DNA of 64,000 nucleotides from Desulfuromonas sp. (GCA_002869615.1 PKUH01000108.1:62001-126000), one strand, 5' to 3'. Positions 35,048 to 43,812 are shown, counted from the first letter of the stretch. Translations and numbers: made by a program. The notes: a model not told the origin generated them from the sequence alone.

Positions 35048-35215
35048 ATGAACACAAACATTATAAAAACTGAAAACACCTCAACTACCACAAGCGTCCT
35101 GACCAATATTTGGTTGATCGTTCTCGCCCTGATCGTTGGCCTGACCGTTATCGTCACTTCAGTATTGGTTGGCTGGCCGATCATTTCGCACCTTGCAGCT
35201 AAATTCACTGGATAA
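35048..35215 (+). CDS. Mini membrane protein 1 (55 aa) of a tandem trio
   Basis: A 55-residue protein with a polar Ser/Thr-rich N-terminus (MNTNIIKTENTSTTTSV) and one long hydrophobic helix from about 21 to 47, ending in LVGWPIISHLAAKFTG. AAAGGGG at -7 supports the ATG. The two genes downstream encode homologues with the same length, helix position and GWPI-x2-HL-x2-KF tail. I do not recognise the family. A single-pass inner-membrane peptide or a subunit/regulator of a membrane complex is possible. Confidence 0.8.
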   Translation: MNTNIIKTENTSTTTSVLTNIWLIVLALIVGLTVIVTSVLVGWPIISHLAAKFTG

Positions 35216-35261
35216 AAAAGTAATGGCTACCACAAACTCATAAGCATAAAAGGAGAAACAA

Positions 35262-35429
35262 ATGAACACCAAAGCAATCGTTTCACCAAGTGAAGCCGGA
35301 CAATCAAAAGCAATCACAAACTTCTGGCTGTTGACATTGTCACTTATCGTCGGCATGACAATCCTCTGCACAGCAGTTATGGTCGGCTGGCCGATCATTG
35401 CTCACCTGGCATCAAAGTTTATGGCGTAA
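35262..35429 (+). CDS. Mini membrane protein 2 (55 aa) of a tandem trio
   Basis: A 55-residue homologue of the preceding product, with a divergent polar N-terminus and conserved NFWLLTLSLIVGMTI helix and MVGWPIIAHLASKFMA tail. About half of the residues are identical to product 1 from position 20 on. AAAAGGAG lies 6 bases before the ATG. It begins 46 bases after the first gene stops. One cysteine sits inside the helix (position 36). Function unknown. Confidence 0.8.
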   Translation: MNTKAIVSPSEAGQSKAITNFWLLTLSLIVGMTILCTAVMVGWPIIAHLASKFMA

Positions 35430-35435
35430 CATTAT

Positions 35436-35467
35436 CCCGTAGCAGACTTCATTAAGTCTGCTACGGG
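35436..35467 (+). terminator. Perfect 14-bp hairpin between mini-proteins 2 and 3
   Basis: CCCGTAGCAGACTT and AAGTCTGCTACGGG are exact complements with loop CATT. No T-run follows, so it may protect or process the mRNA rather than terminate it; partial rho-independent termination cannot be excluded. Confidence 0.6.
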
Positions 35468-35486
35468 CGACTGAAGGGAGTTCATC

Positions 35487-35648
35487 ATGGCCTACAAAAC
35501 CGGACAACAGGTTGATACTCATAAAAAATTCTTTTTAAACGCCTGGATCGTACTCATCTCCAGCCTCATTGGTCTGGCAGTAATCATCGGCGCAATTCTG
35601 ATTGGCTGGCCAATCTTTTTGCACCTTGTTGAAAAATTTATATCCTGA
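35487..35648 (+). CDS. Mini membrane protein 3 (53 aa) of a tandem trio
   Basis: A 53-residue protein with a Gln/His/Lys-rich N-terminus, hydrophobic helix NAWIVLISSLIGLAVIIGAI and tail LIGWPIFLHLVEKFIS, clearly a third, more diverged copy. GAAGGGAG precedes the ATG by 7 bases. It is set apart from copies 1-2 by the 14-bp hairpin. The 173 bases that follow to htpG hold no gene. Same unknown role as its siblings. Confidence 0.78.
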   Translation: MAYKTGQQVDTHKKFFLNAWIVLISSLIGLAVIIGAILIGWPIFLHLVEKFIS

Positions 35649-35821
35649 CAGATCACGACTTATCTCCATCACCTTCCCTTCCAGGAATCTATTCCCAAGG
35701 TCCGCAAACTTGCGGCCATTTCCTTGACATCCAGAACTGACTTCTTGACAATTCCATATTTGCTGACTAGTTTCACCACGTAAGCACAATATTATCAACT
35801 CGGTCACAGAAGGAATGAGAA

Positions 35822-37678
35822 ATGGCAAAAAAGAACAAGGGCGTCGAAAAAGGCTCGATATCCATCCACACTGAAAACATATTTCCGATTATCAAAAAGT
35901 GGCTTTACAGCGACAAGGAGATTTTCCTGCGGGAACTGGTCAGCAATGCCGTTGATGCAATTCACAAGTTCCAGCACGTTAACCTGGTCGAGGGCCTTAA
36001 AATCTCGGACTCGTATGCGGTCGACATTTCAATCGACAAAGAGGCCGGCACACTGACCATCGCCGACAACGGTATCGGCATGACCGACGAAGAAGTCCGT
36101 AGCTACATCAACCAGATCGCCTTTTCCTCAGCCGAAGAGTTCCTGGAAAAGTACAAAAAAGATGATGATGAACAACAGATCATCGGTCACTTCGGGCTCG
36201 GGTTCTATTCAGCGTTCATGGTCGCTGACACGGTTGAAATCCGCACCTTCTCGTGGCAGAAGGACGCCAGGGGAGTACACTGGAAGTGCTCCGGCAGCAC
36301 CGAATATGAACTTGAGGGAATCGACCTGGAGAAGCGCGGCACTGAAATCATCCTGCACCTCTCCGAAGATGAAAAAGAGTTTCTCGAGGCCGACCGCCTG
36401 CGCGAGGTCCTGGTCCGTTACTGCAATTTCCTGCCGGTTGCAATCAGACTGGAAGGCGACGTTGTCAACGACAGCAAGCCGCTCTGGACCCGCTCACCGG
36501 GTGAAGTCACGGATGACGAATACAAAGAGTTCTACAAGAAACTCTACCCGTTCTCCCCTGAACCGCTGTTCTGGATTCATCTCAATATTGACTACCCCTT
36601 CAATCTCAAGGGAATCGTCTATTTTCCGAAACTGACGACCGAATTCGATGTCACCAAGAGCCATATCAAGCTCTTCTGCAACCAGGTTTTTGTTTCCGAC
36701 AATTGCCCGGAACTGATCCCTGAATTCCTGACCCCGCTGCAGGGTTGCCTCGATGCACCAGACCTGCCGCTTAACGTCTCAAGATCCTATCTGCAGAACG
36801 AGCCACAGGTCCGTAAAATCAATGAGGTCCTCTCCGGGCGGGTCGCCGGCAAGGTTGTTGACCTGGCAAAAAAGGACAAAGAAACTTTCACCCCGATCTG
36901 GGATGACATTCATACCTTCGTCAAGTACGGCTGCATGCGCGATGACAAGTTTTACGACAAGGTCAAGGACCAGATACTTTATCGAACAACCGAAGAATCG
37001 GGCCATACGACCCTTGACGCCTACCTCGAAAGAGCTAAGGAGAAACACGAGAACACAATATACTATGCCAACGACGAATCGCTGCAGGCCACCTATCTGA
37101 AACTGTTCAAAAGCCAGGGGAATGAAGTCATCATTCTTGACCAGGTGATCGACAGTCACTTCATCTCATTTCTCGAAATGAAAAACAATGACCTCAAGTT
37201 CCAGCGGGTCGATGCGGACCTGACGCAAAACCTGGTTGAAGACGACAAAAGCAGTCAAATCGTCGAGGGCAAGGATGAGAAAAGCCGCGAGGAACGGGTT
37301 CGTAATCTCTTCGAGAAATGTACCGGCAAAAAGGATCTGACCATTCGGGTCGAAAACCTCAAGGACACGTCGGTTCCGGGGATGATCCTGCTGTCCGAAC
37401 AGTCCCGACGTTTTCAGGAAATGGCCCGGAGCATGGGCCAGGAAAAGATTGATCTGCCGAGCGAGCATACCATGCTGGTTAATCTTTCGAATCCGGTGAT
37501 CAAGAGCCTGCTCGAGATGCAGAGTCAGGGACGGGACGAAGACGCTGCAGTTATCGCCGAGCAGGTATATGACCTGGCGATGCTTTCACACCGGGGTTTC
37601 GACCGTAAACAGATGGAAGCATTCCTCGACCGGAGCAACCGGATTCTGGAGATGCTTGGCCGGGAACAGGGCCAGTAG
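35822..37678 (+). CDS. htpG: Molecular chaperone HtpG (Hsp90)
   Basis: A 618-residue Hsp90 family chaperone. The N-terminal GHKL ATPase domain has FLRELVSNAVDAI, IADNGIGMT and IGHFGLGFYSAFMVAD. The middle domain contains WTRSPGEVTDDEYKEFY and the catalytic-arginine block LNVSRSYLQNEPQVRKI. The C-terminal dimerisation region is shortened relative to eukaryotes and has no MEEVD. Plain bacterial type. The ATG follows GAATGAGAA. It is directly followed, after 3 bases, by the SrkA-like kinase gene. Confidence 0.95.
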   Translation: MAKKNKGVEKGSISIHTENIFPIIKKWLYSDKEIFLRELVSNAVDAIHKFQHVNLVEGLKISDSYAVDISIDKEAGTLTIADNGIGMTDEEVRSYINQIAFSSAEEFLEKYKKDDDEQQIIGHFGLGFYSAFMVADTVEIRTFSWQKDARGVHWKCSGSTEYELEGIDLEKRGTEIILHLSEDEKEFLEADRLREVLVRYCNFLPVAIRLEGDVVNDSKPLWTRSPGEVTDDEYKEFYKKLYPFSPEPLFWIHLNIDYPFNLKGIVYFPKLTTEFDVTKSHIKLFCNQVFVSDNCPELIPEFLTPLQGCLDAPDLPLNVSRSYLQNEPQVRKINEVLSGRVAGKVVDLAKKDKETFTPIWDDIHTFVKYGCMRDDKFYDKVKDQILYRTTEESGHTTLDAYLERAKEKHENTIYYANDESLQATYLKLFKSQGNEVIILDQVIDSHFISFLEMKNNDLKFQRVDADLTQNLVEDDKSSQIVEGKDEKSREERVRNLFEKCTGKKDLTIRVENLKDTSVPGMILLSEQSRRFQEMARSMGQEKIDLPSEHTMLVNLSNPVIKSLLEMQSQGRDEDAAVIAEQVYDLAMLSHRGFDRKQMEAFLDRSNRILEMLGREQGQ

Positions 37679-37681
37679 CCG

Positions 37682-38665
37682 ATGGAAAATTCCCGCCATC
37701 CTTTTGAGCGGCTGACCCCCGATTTCATCATGGATGCGGTTGAAAGTGTCGGCTACAGGTGCGATTGCCGGACCCTCGCCCTCAACAGTTATGAAAACCG
37801 GGTCTACCAAATCGGTATCGAGGAGGGCGAACCGCTCATTGCCAAGTTTTACCGTCCGGACCGATGGACCGTAGAGCAGATTATCGAGGAGCACCAGTTT
37901 TGCTATGAGCTGATCGAACAGGAACTGCCGGTCGTAGCCCCACTCACCGGCGGAGACAACCGATCGGTCTTTGCATACCGGGGTTTCCAGTTTGCCCTGT
38001 TTCCGAGAAAGGGCGGTCATGCCCCAGAGTTCGACAATGACGACAACCTGTTGATTATCGGCCGCCTGCTCGGGCGGATGCATCAAATCGGCCGCCAGCG
38101 AACCTTCATTCATCGACCGGCAATCAGTATTGAGCAGTACGGTCATGAATCGGTCAGCCTGATCCGTGAAAGCTTCATTCCGGCTGAATATCTTGAAAGT
38201 TATGAGGTGCTGACAACGCAACTGCTGCAGACCATAGGCCGTATCTTCTCCGAAGCAGCCGAGCTCAGGAATATCCGGATCCATGGTGATTGCCACTCCG
38301 GAAACATGCTCTGGCGGGACGACAATCCGCATTTTGTCGACTTTGACGATTCGCGGATGGGCCCGGCCGTTCAGGACCTCTGGATGCTGCTTTCCGGTAA
38401 TCGGGCACGCCAGACCCGACAACTCGACATCATCCTCGAAGGATACGAACAGTTTTGCGAATTCAACATTAGCGAATTGAAGCTGATCGAATCGCTCCGG
38501 ACCCTGCGGATGCTCTATTTTTCGGCTTGGCTTGCCAAACGTTGGGATGACCCGGCCTTCCCGGTTGCCTTCCCCTGGTTCAATACCGTTCAGTACTGGG
38601 GTGAGCAGATTCTCCAGCTCCGCGAACAGCTTGGGGCTTTGCAAGAACCTCCGCTGGCGCTATAA
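37682..38665 (+). CDS. srkA: Stress response kinase A (SrkA/RdoA-like)
   Basis: A 327-residue aminoglycoside-phosphotransferase/CotH-fold Ser/Thr kinase. Seen: FIMDAVESVGYRCDCRTLALNSYENRVYQI, LIAKFYRPDRWT, the catalytic-loop IHGDCHSGNMLWR with HGD and N, and VDFDDSRMGPAVQDLWML for the metal-binding DFD. SrkA in E. coli counters stress-induced death and MazEF. The 3-base spacing to htpG suggests joint expression as a stress module. Confidence 0.9.
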   Translation: MENSRHPFERLTPDFIMDAVESVGYRCDCRTLALNSYENRVYQIGIEEGEPLIAKFYRPDRWTVEQIIEEHQFCYELIEQELPVVAPLTGGDNRSVFAYRGFQFALFPRKGGHAPEFDNDDNLLIIGRLLGRMHQIGRQRTFIHRPAISIEQYGHESVSLIRESFIPAEYLESYEVLTTQLLQTIGRIFSEAAELRNIRIHGDCHSGNMLWRDDNPHFVDFDDSRMGPAVQDLWMLLSGNRARQTRQLDIILEGYEQFCEFNISELKLIESLRTLRMLYFSAWLAKRWDDPAFPVAFPWFNTVQYWGEQILQLREQLGALQEPPLAL

Positions 38666-38715
38666 TGCCTTACACCGTGATTGTACAATAAAATCCAAAC
38701 TGAACAGGAACAGCC

Positions 38716-38925
38716 ATGGACGAACAGGAAATTATCGACGGACTGAAAACAATCTGCATCTGCAAAGGGATCAAAAAGAAAGTTTTCAAGGAGCTGATCG
38801 CCGACGGAAAAAAAACCATCGAGGAGTTGCGTAAAGCAACCGGCGCCGGCTCCGGTCCTTGCGGCGGCCGTCGCTGCACACCTCGGCTCAACGAAATGCT
38901 GGCCGACGCAGTCGGTAGACATTAA
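38716..38925 (+). CDS. BFD-like [2Fe-2S]-binding small protein
   Basis: A 69-residue protein with cysteines in CICKG (14, 16) and GPCGGRRC (49, 54 region), spaced as in BFD-like [2Fe-2S] domains (bacterioferritin-associated ferredoxin, NirB middle domain). It likely carries a cluster and interacts with a larger redox partner. No bacterioferritin gene is adjacent. ATG after an AACAGGAACAGCC leader. Confidence 0.78.
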   Translation: MDEQEIIDGLKTICICKGIKKKVFKELIADGKKTIEELRKATGAGSGPCGGRRCTPRLNEMLADAVGRH

Positions 38926-39059
38926 TAATTGACCAATCATTGAAAATGACAATGAGCTGCCATTTAATCTGATATGATCACATGAATGGACATCGACAAT
39001 GATATCTTTCAGCCTGTCGAAATTACAATTTAAACAATTCAAATGACTTTGGGGGAATA

Positions 39060-39974
39060 ATGAGTGATCTGCTCAAAAATGCAATGGACGAAAAATGTAC
39101 GCACAACCCCTGTAAGGCAATCGAGATGATCATCGAACCACACGAGAAGGACCTCGGAGGTTTCACCGTTCGCCGTTGCCTTCCGGCGCCGGAACGAAAG
39201 ATGATCGGCCCTTTTATTTTTTTCGATCATGCCGGACCGGCGACTTTTGCATCCGGCGAGGGGATTGACGTCAGGCCGCACCCTCATATCAACCTGGCAA
39301 CGATCACCTACCTGTTTTCAGGAGAAATCCTGCATCGGGACAATCTCGGTATGGTTCAATCGATCCGGCCGGGTGAAATCAACCTGATGATTGCCGGTAA
39401 AGGGATCGTCCATTCCGAGCGAACGCCCCCGCAAATCCGCTCGGGAGGACACACTCTGCATGCCCTTCAACTCTGGATAGCCCTGCCTGAAAAAGATGAA
39501 GAGACGGACCCCTCCTTTCACCATTACGAAAGCGACGAGTTGCCGACACTGGAAGAAGATGGCGTTTCACTGCGACTCATGATCGGCGCAGCATACGGCC
39601 TTAAATCACCGGTCCGGACATTTTCTCCAACCCTGTATATCGAAGCGACCATGGCAGAAAATGCCCGCCTGCAATTGCCGAACGATACCAATGAACGCGG
39701 GCTTTATATCATCTCCGGGCAGGTCAGAACCGGAAAACATCTTCTGCAGCCCGAGCAGATGTATGTATTCGATCAATCGGCAGAAATTGAACTCGAGGCA
39801 GTTGAAACAACCCGACTGGTCATCATCGGCGGAGAGCCTCTCGGCGTGCGCAAGATCTACTGGAATTTTGTCTCGAGTCGTCCGGAACGGATCGAACAGG
39901 CCAAACAGGACTGGCAGGACAACAAATTTCCCGGCGTACCGGGTGAAACCGAATTCATCCCGCTGCCTGATTAA
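39060..39974 (+). CDS. Pirin family protein
   Basis: A 304-residue bicupin. The N-terminal cupin has the pirin block GPFIFFDHAGPATF, VRPHPHINLATITYLFSGEILHRDN and GEINLMIAGKGIVHSERTP, with the His-His-Glu-type metal ligands. The C-terminal cupin ends with the pirin KIYWNFVSSRPERIEQAKQDW motif. Bacterial pirins bind Fe or other metals, some act as quercetinases, others regulate metabolism; the substrate here is not determined. GGGGGAATA precedes the ATG. A long N-terminal extension (about 25 residues) is atypical. Confidence 0.92.
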   Translation: MSDLLKNAMDEKCTHNPCKAIEMIIEPHEKDLGGFTVRRCLPAPERKMIGPFIFFDHAGPATFASGEGIDVRPHPHINLATITYLFSGEILHRDNLGMVQSIRPGEINLMIAGKGIVHSERTPPQIRSGGHTLHALQLWIALPEKDEETDPSFHHYESDELPTLEEDGVSLRLMIGAAYGLKSPVRTFSPTLYIEATMAENARLQLPNDTNERGLYIISGQVRTGKHLLQPEQMYVFDQSAEIELEAVETTRLVIIGGEPLGVRKIYWNFVSSRPERIEQAKQDWQDNKFPGVPGETEFIPLPD

Positions 39975-39986
39975 TCCGGTTGCTCA

Positions 39987-40409
39987 ATGTTGCAGATCAC
40001 TCGTCATATTTCGATCCCACTGAGCGAAATCGAACTTTCGTATGTCACGGCCCAGGGCGCCGGAGGCCAGAATGTGAACAAGGTTGCCACTGCAGCGCAC
40101 CTCCGTTTTGACATCAAGAATTCATCATTACCCGAACCGTTGAAAGAACGTCTGCTCGCCCTCGCCGATCAACGGATCAACGCCGAAGGCGTCCTTGTTA
40201 TCAAGGCGCAATCGACGCGTTCGCAGGAACAGAACCGGTCGGCTGCTCTCGAACGGTTGAAGCAACTGGTCAAGAGTGTCGCGACACCACGCAAGAAACG
40301 GAGGCCGACCAGGCCAACCACCGCCTCAAAAGAGCGTCGACTTGATAAAAAATCGCGGCGCGGCAGGACCAAGTCTCTACGTGGCAAAGTCAGGGATCAA
40401 CAATCGTGA
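39987..40409 (+). CDS. arfB: Ribosome-rescue peptidyl-tRNA hydrolase ArfB
   Basis: A 140-residue release-factor-like protein. It has TAQGAGGQNVNKVATAAHLRF, containing the catalytic GGQ, and a basic C-terminal tail (ATPRKKRRPTRPTTASKERRLDKKSRRGRTKS) that enters the mRNA channel in ArfB. It releases nascent chains from stalled ribosomes without a stop codon and complements tmRNA/SmpB, whose smpB partner lies at the left end of the window. The start is an ATG 13 bases after the pirin stop. Confidence 0.93.
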   Translation: MLQITRHISIPLSEIELSYVTAQGAGGQNVNKVATAAHLRFDIKNSSLPEPLKERLLALADQRINAEGVLVIKAQSTRSQEQNRSAALERLKQLVKSVATPRKKRRPTRPTTASKERRLDKKSRRGRTKSLRGKVRDQQS

Positions 40410-40771
40410 TGGAATGGACGGAAATCATCATTTACCTCGGCATCCTGGCAGCTATCCTGCTGTTTGGGGACAATATTTCTCGCCATTTCAAGCTTTACCG
40501 CGGCTGCGGTATCGGGCTCAAAATTTTCATCATCTACATCGAGATCATCAAGGCAGTCGGCGGCACATTTCTCACCCTCCTCTGGATAGCGTCCTGCCTT
40601 TTTCTTCATGAAGGGATTATCGATTTCTTTGGCGGTCGAGGCATCCTGGTATCGGTTGTCATGCTCCTGCCAATCTGCGTGGTTTTTTACATGCTGCTGC
40701 TCGGATTTACGCGGTTGATGGATGCCTTCCCCGAGATGATGCACCAGAACAATTCGGATCACGATGAGTAG
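40409..40771 (+). CDS. Small membrane protein, unknown
   Basis: A 120-residue protein with three to four hydrophobic segments (IIIYLGILAAILLFG, IIKAVGGTFLTLLWIASCLFL, ILVSVVMLLPICVVFYMLLLGF) and an acidic tail. ATG 40409 overlaps the arfB stop (TGATG). No recognised family. Likely in the same transcript as arfB and the methyltransferase. Confidence 0.65.
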   Translation: MEWTEIIIYLGILAAILLFGDNISRHFKLYRGCGIGLKIFIIYIEIIKAVGGTFLTLLWIASCLFLHEGIIDFFGGRGILVSVVMLLPICVVFYMLLLGFTRLMDAFPEMMHQNNSDHDE

Positions 40772-40777
40772 CCGACA

Positions 40778-41455
40778 ATGAAGCGATCTTCTCGTAATCG
40801 ACTGAACAGACGACATCTCGAGCTTTTCCCGCAACAAAATCTGTTCAGCCGCCTTGCCCGCACCGTCTGCGAAGCCGAGTGCCTGCCGCGCAAGGAATTT
40901 TTCGAATCCTGGGAGGTCGCCCGGCGTATTCATCGTCGGATAAAAGGTCGGAATATCGTTGAACTCGCCTGTGGTCACGCCCTCCTTTCCCATATCCTCC
41001 TGCTGCTCGACAGTTCAATTCCGGCCGCTACGGCCATCGACCGAACGATTCCTCCTTCGGCGGCCAGACTATCGTCAGTACTGACCGTGAAGTGGCCGGC
41101 ACTGGCTGGCAGAGTCAGTTTCCAGGAGACAAATATGGACAAGGCGACCGTTTCCAGTGAAGACCTGTTGGTTTCAGTCCATGCCTGCGGGGCGTTAACC
41201 GACCAGGTGATTGATCTGGCTGTTGATAATAACGCAGCACTTGCCCTGCTCCCCTGCTGCCACGACCTGAAGCAATCGGCAACCGGTCAACTCGAAGGAT
41301 GGATGGAGCCGACCCTGGCTGTCGATGTAATGCGTGTTGCCAGGCTGCAGACGGCCGGCTACAATGTCTGGACCGGAATCATTCCGGCCGATATTACTCC
41401 GAAAAACCGACTATTGATCGCTACCTGGAATGGGCAGAAAAAAAATGGTCAATAA
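40778..41455 (+). CDS. SAM-dependent methyltransferase
   Basis: A 225-residue class I methyltransferase. NIVELACGHALLSHILLLL is a motif I variant, AIDRTIP follows in motif II position, and LLVSVHACGALTDQVIDLAV and ALLPCCHDL resemble the Methyltransf_32 group (VHACG, PCC). Substrate unknown. The 6-base gap places it with the previous gene. Confidence 0.75.
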   Translation: MKRSSRNRLNRRHLELFPQQNLFSRLARTVCEAECLPRKEFFESWEVARRIHRRIKGRNIVELACGHALLSHILLLLDSSIPAATAIDRTIPPSAARLSSVLTVKWPALAGRVSFQETNMDKATVSSEDLLVSVHACGALTDQVIDLAVDNNAALALLPCCHDLKQSATGQLEGWMEPTLAVDVMRVARLQTAGYNVWTGIIPADITPKNRLLIATWNGQKKNGQ

Positions 41456-41852
41456 AACCGTAATAAGACCTGCGTCCATACTGCTTTTTCTCGTCTTCAT
41501 TATTGTATCTGCCGGTCATGCCTATCGCTCCAATACATTCGAGATATCAGTGAATGGAGGTTCGGACAGTCAGGCCGAATTTGTCGGGTGGTGTGATATC
41601 AATATCGGCAACAGTTCGTTGCTGCGCGTCGAACTCTACAGCGCCGACGGCAGAATGAATCCGGTAAGTATCCAGGGACACAATATCGACAGCTGTGAAG
41701 TCAAATCAACATCCGGCAATGGTCCACTGACACTCAGCATCAACAAAAACGGGCAGGGTTTTATAAGCACAACATCGCAGCCAGAGGAAACAACTATTTC
41801 CTACATCAATCCGGCAAAGCGCCTGAGTAACCGGCCAGTACAAAAAAAGTAA
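41445..41852 (+). CDS. Secreted hypothetical protein
   Basis: A 135-residue protein with signal peptide (VIRPASILLFLVFIIVSAGHA) and a beta-rich mature region with two cysteines (WCDI, DSCEV), possibly one disulfide. Ends with lysines. ATG 41445 overlaps the methyltransferase end; ATG 41430 is an alternative. No family recognised. Confidence 0.6.
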   Translation: MVNKTVIRPASILLFLVFIIVSAGHAYRSNTFEISVNGGSDSQAEFVGWCDINIGNSSLLRVELYSADGRMNPVSIQGHNIDSCEVKSTSGNGPLTLSINKNGQGFISTTSQPEETTISYINPAKRLSNRPVQKK

Positions 41853-42211
41853 TACGCACTGGTGGAGACTTTATCACTCAACATGAGCAGGAGCCCACAA
41901 CCCGCCTTAATGAGCTGGAAGATCGAGTTTTGAATTTGGCGAGCAGCAACAACTGAGGGTACGAAGAAGGTGATTTTGTTTTCATTGATGAAGTCGAACC
42001 TTCGCCGCCAGATGTTCGGCAGTTAACGTTGGCGTAATACCGCGGGATCCGCTATCAGCTGCACCGGCCCGCAAGATCCTTCTTTCTTTTCTCGGCGGCA
42101 CTCGTCTGACCAGATCAGTTTCATGTTAATTCTCGGGATCAGTTTACATATTGGCGGCTGATTTTATTGGAAAGTCGATGGCTGACATTCTACCTTGACA
42201 AGGAGGAGTAA
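41853..42211 (+). other. Gene-free stretch with a possible coding remnant
   Basis: No complete gene is seen. About 41863-41957 translates to a short coiled-coil-like run (RLNELEDRVLNLASS) ending in TGA, which may be the relic of a small gene. The last 12 bases carry the GGAGGAG site of the tautomerase gene. Confidence 0.3.
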
Positions 42212-42400
42212 ATGCCTGTTATTACGATTGAAGGGCCACCTGTGGAAGATATTAAACAGAGACGCGATATGGTTGAGGCGATCACCACTGCTGCTGCCCG
42301 AACCTACGGCATGGCAAAGGAAAAAATCATCATTCTGATACGGGAAAACAGCCCGGACCAGGTTGCCGTCGGAGGAGAACTCATCTCCGATCGTAATTGA
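42212..42400 (+). CDS. 4-oxalocrotonate tautomerase family protein
   Basis: A 62-residue tautomerase with the catalytic Pro right after Met (MPVITIEGPP) and the 'KRxMVEAITxAAARTYG-xxKEKIIILIRE' fold pattern. Typical full length for the family. Substrate unknown; such genes are often catabolic or stray. Excellent ribosome site AGGAGGAG. Confidence 0.85.
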   Translation: MPVITIEGPPVEDIKQRRDMVEAITTAAARTYGMAKEKIIILIRENSPDQVAVGGELISDRN

Positions 42401-42465
42401 TTTACTTTTTGCGTTCATCATTCATTCTGTTACATTTAATGAAAACACAATGAGGAGAAAATACT

Positions 42466-42855
42466 ATGAAGTATATTATCGCAATCCTCCTGGCCCTCAC
42501 CATTATGGCCTCACCGACGTTGCTGATTGCTGCCAATCCGGCACAAATCTCCAGAGCGACATTCTGCACCGGAATCAGTGACCACGAACCGATCAACAGT
42601 CCTGAAAAAATCAGTGTTGGCGAGCAGACGGTCTATTTCTTTACCGAAGTCCGTAACGGTAAAGATCAGTTACTGACACACAAGTGGTTTTACAATAATG
42701 TTCCGATTGCCGAGGTCCCGCTGAGAATCGGAGATGACCGCTGGCGGACCTGGTCTACCAAGCAGGTATGGCATTTGACTCCAGGCATGCTGAAAGTTCA
42801 GGTTATCGATAACAATGGTATCGTCCTGACCGAACAGGAGATTCCCCTTCAATAA
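42466..42855 (+). CDS. DUF2914 domain secreted protein
   Basis: A 129-residue protein with signal peptide (MKYIIAILLALTIMASPTLLIA) and the DUF2914 pattern: RATFCTGISDHEP, VYFFTEVRNGKDQLLTHKWFYNNVPIAEVPLRIGDDRWRTWSTK, GMLKVQVIDNNGIVL. Function of the domain is unknown; it is periplasmic. ATG after GAGGAGAAAATACT. Confidence 0.8.
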   Translation: MKYIIAILLALTIMASPTLLIAANPAQISRATFCTGISDHEPINSPEKISVGEQTVYFFTEVRNGKDQLLTHKWFYNNVPIAEVPLRIGDDRWRTWSTKQVWHLTPGMLKVQVIDNNGIVLTEQEIPLQ

Positions 42856-43036
42856 TTAGACACAGAGAGTCTCAACAGTACCGGCACCGGCAGTCACCTC
42901 CCCACCTTGCGGCATCGGGTCATCTGTACGCCAGTCGTTACGGGGATCCACCGGGTGTGCAACCGTTAGTTTAAGCCCGATTTCACATCGGATCTTTTAC
43001 CGAAATCCTTATCTCGAAAGGACAAGAAACAGAACA

Positions 43037-43471
43037 ATGACAGACCGGAGTCATTACACAAAACTCGAAAACATGTTTCGGACCGCTGCAATCAACACAT
43101 TTTTCAATCCGGAAATAACCGTTTCCGAAAACTGTGCCGAAATAACAATCGAGGTCAACCCGAAGTTCTTCCATTCCTGACGAACCGTACACTGTTCAGT
43201 CTATTTCAAGATGCTTGATGATGCCTGCTATTTTGCCTGTCAATCCATTGAAAAGGAGTGTTTTCTGGTCACCTCGAATTTCAACATCCAGTTCATTGCA
43301 CCAGTCACCTCTGGTATTATGCTGGTCAGGGCACAGGTCAATGCGACCACTCGAAATGTCCGTTTCGCTTCAGGTGAAATTTTCGATCAAAAGAACCGCC
43401 TCGTTGCAACCGGCAACGGCAGTTTCATGCCGAGCCGACTCAAGCTGAGCGAGGAAGTTGGCTATCGTTAA
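43037..43471 (+). pseudogene. PaaI-type hotdog thioesterase with in-frame TGA
   Basis: Codons from 43037 to 43471 form one frame of 145 codons broken by TGA at 43178-43180. The pieces join as NPKFFHS-(stop)-RTVHCSVYFKMLDDACYFACQS, where relatives have a continuous HAAGAVHGSVYFK-type active-site helix. The rest (FNIQFIAPVTSGIMLVRAQV, FASGEIFDQKNRLVATGNGSFM) is a normal thioesterase end. The Gly and Ala residues of the active-site loop are also changed, which favours decay over a single sequencing error. The stop could be read through in principle. Confidence 0.72.
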
Positions 43472-43533
43472 TCAATGATTACGCTACCTGAGTATAAAAC
43501 CATCAAAACGGTCTATTCGCCGGAGTGTTGAGC

Positions 43534-43812
43534 ATGGATGATCAACTGTGGGATAGCATCTGTCGCCGTTGCGGCTAGTGTTGTTTCAATAAAATCATTG
43601 AAGATGATGGAACGGTATATGCGACACCGATTCCGTGCCGGTACTTCGACATGGCGGATCGCTCATGCAAGGTTTACCACAAACGGTTTGAAACCGGTGA
43701 AGAGTGCATCAAATTGACGCCGGATGTCGTTAAAAATGCTATCTGGCTGCCGGAAGACTGTGCTTATGTTGAACATATCCGACAACGCCCCGGAAGGGAC
43801 CCCGACAATTGA
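43534..43812 (+). pseudogene. YkgJ/YcgN-like cysteine-cluster protein with in-frame TAG
   Basis: One frame of 92 codons with cysteine pattern ICRRCG-(stop)-CCFNKII ... IPCRYFD ... SCKVYHKRF ... ECIKL ... DCAYV, the layout of the small zinc/iron-chelating YkgJ/YcgN family. TAG at 43576-43578 stands where relatives have Lys in CGKCC; AAG to TAG is one substitution. The frame is otherwise intact to the TGA overlapping the next start. Probably a recent pseudogene or base error; amber decoding is an unlikely alternative. Confidence 0.75.

Noticed and set aside
37586-38644. Antisense open frame (352 codons) over srkA
   Set aside because: srkA has all kinase motifs in the sense frame; the antisense translation matches nothing known.
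41853-42211. Insertion-sequence remnant
   Set aside because: No terminal inverted repeats, target duplications or transposase motifs could be found by eye.
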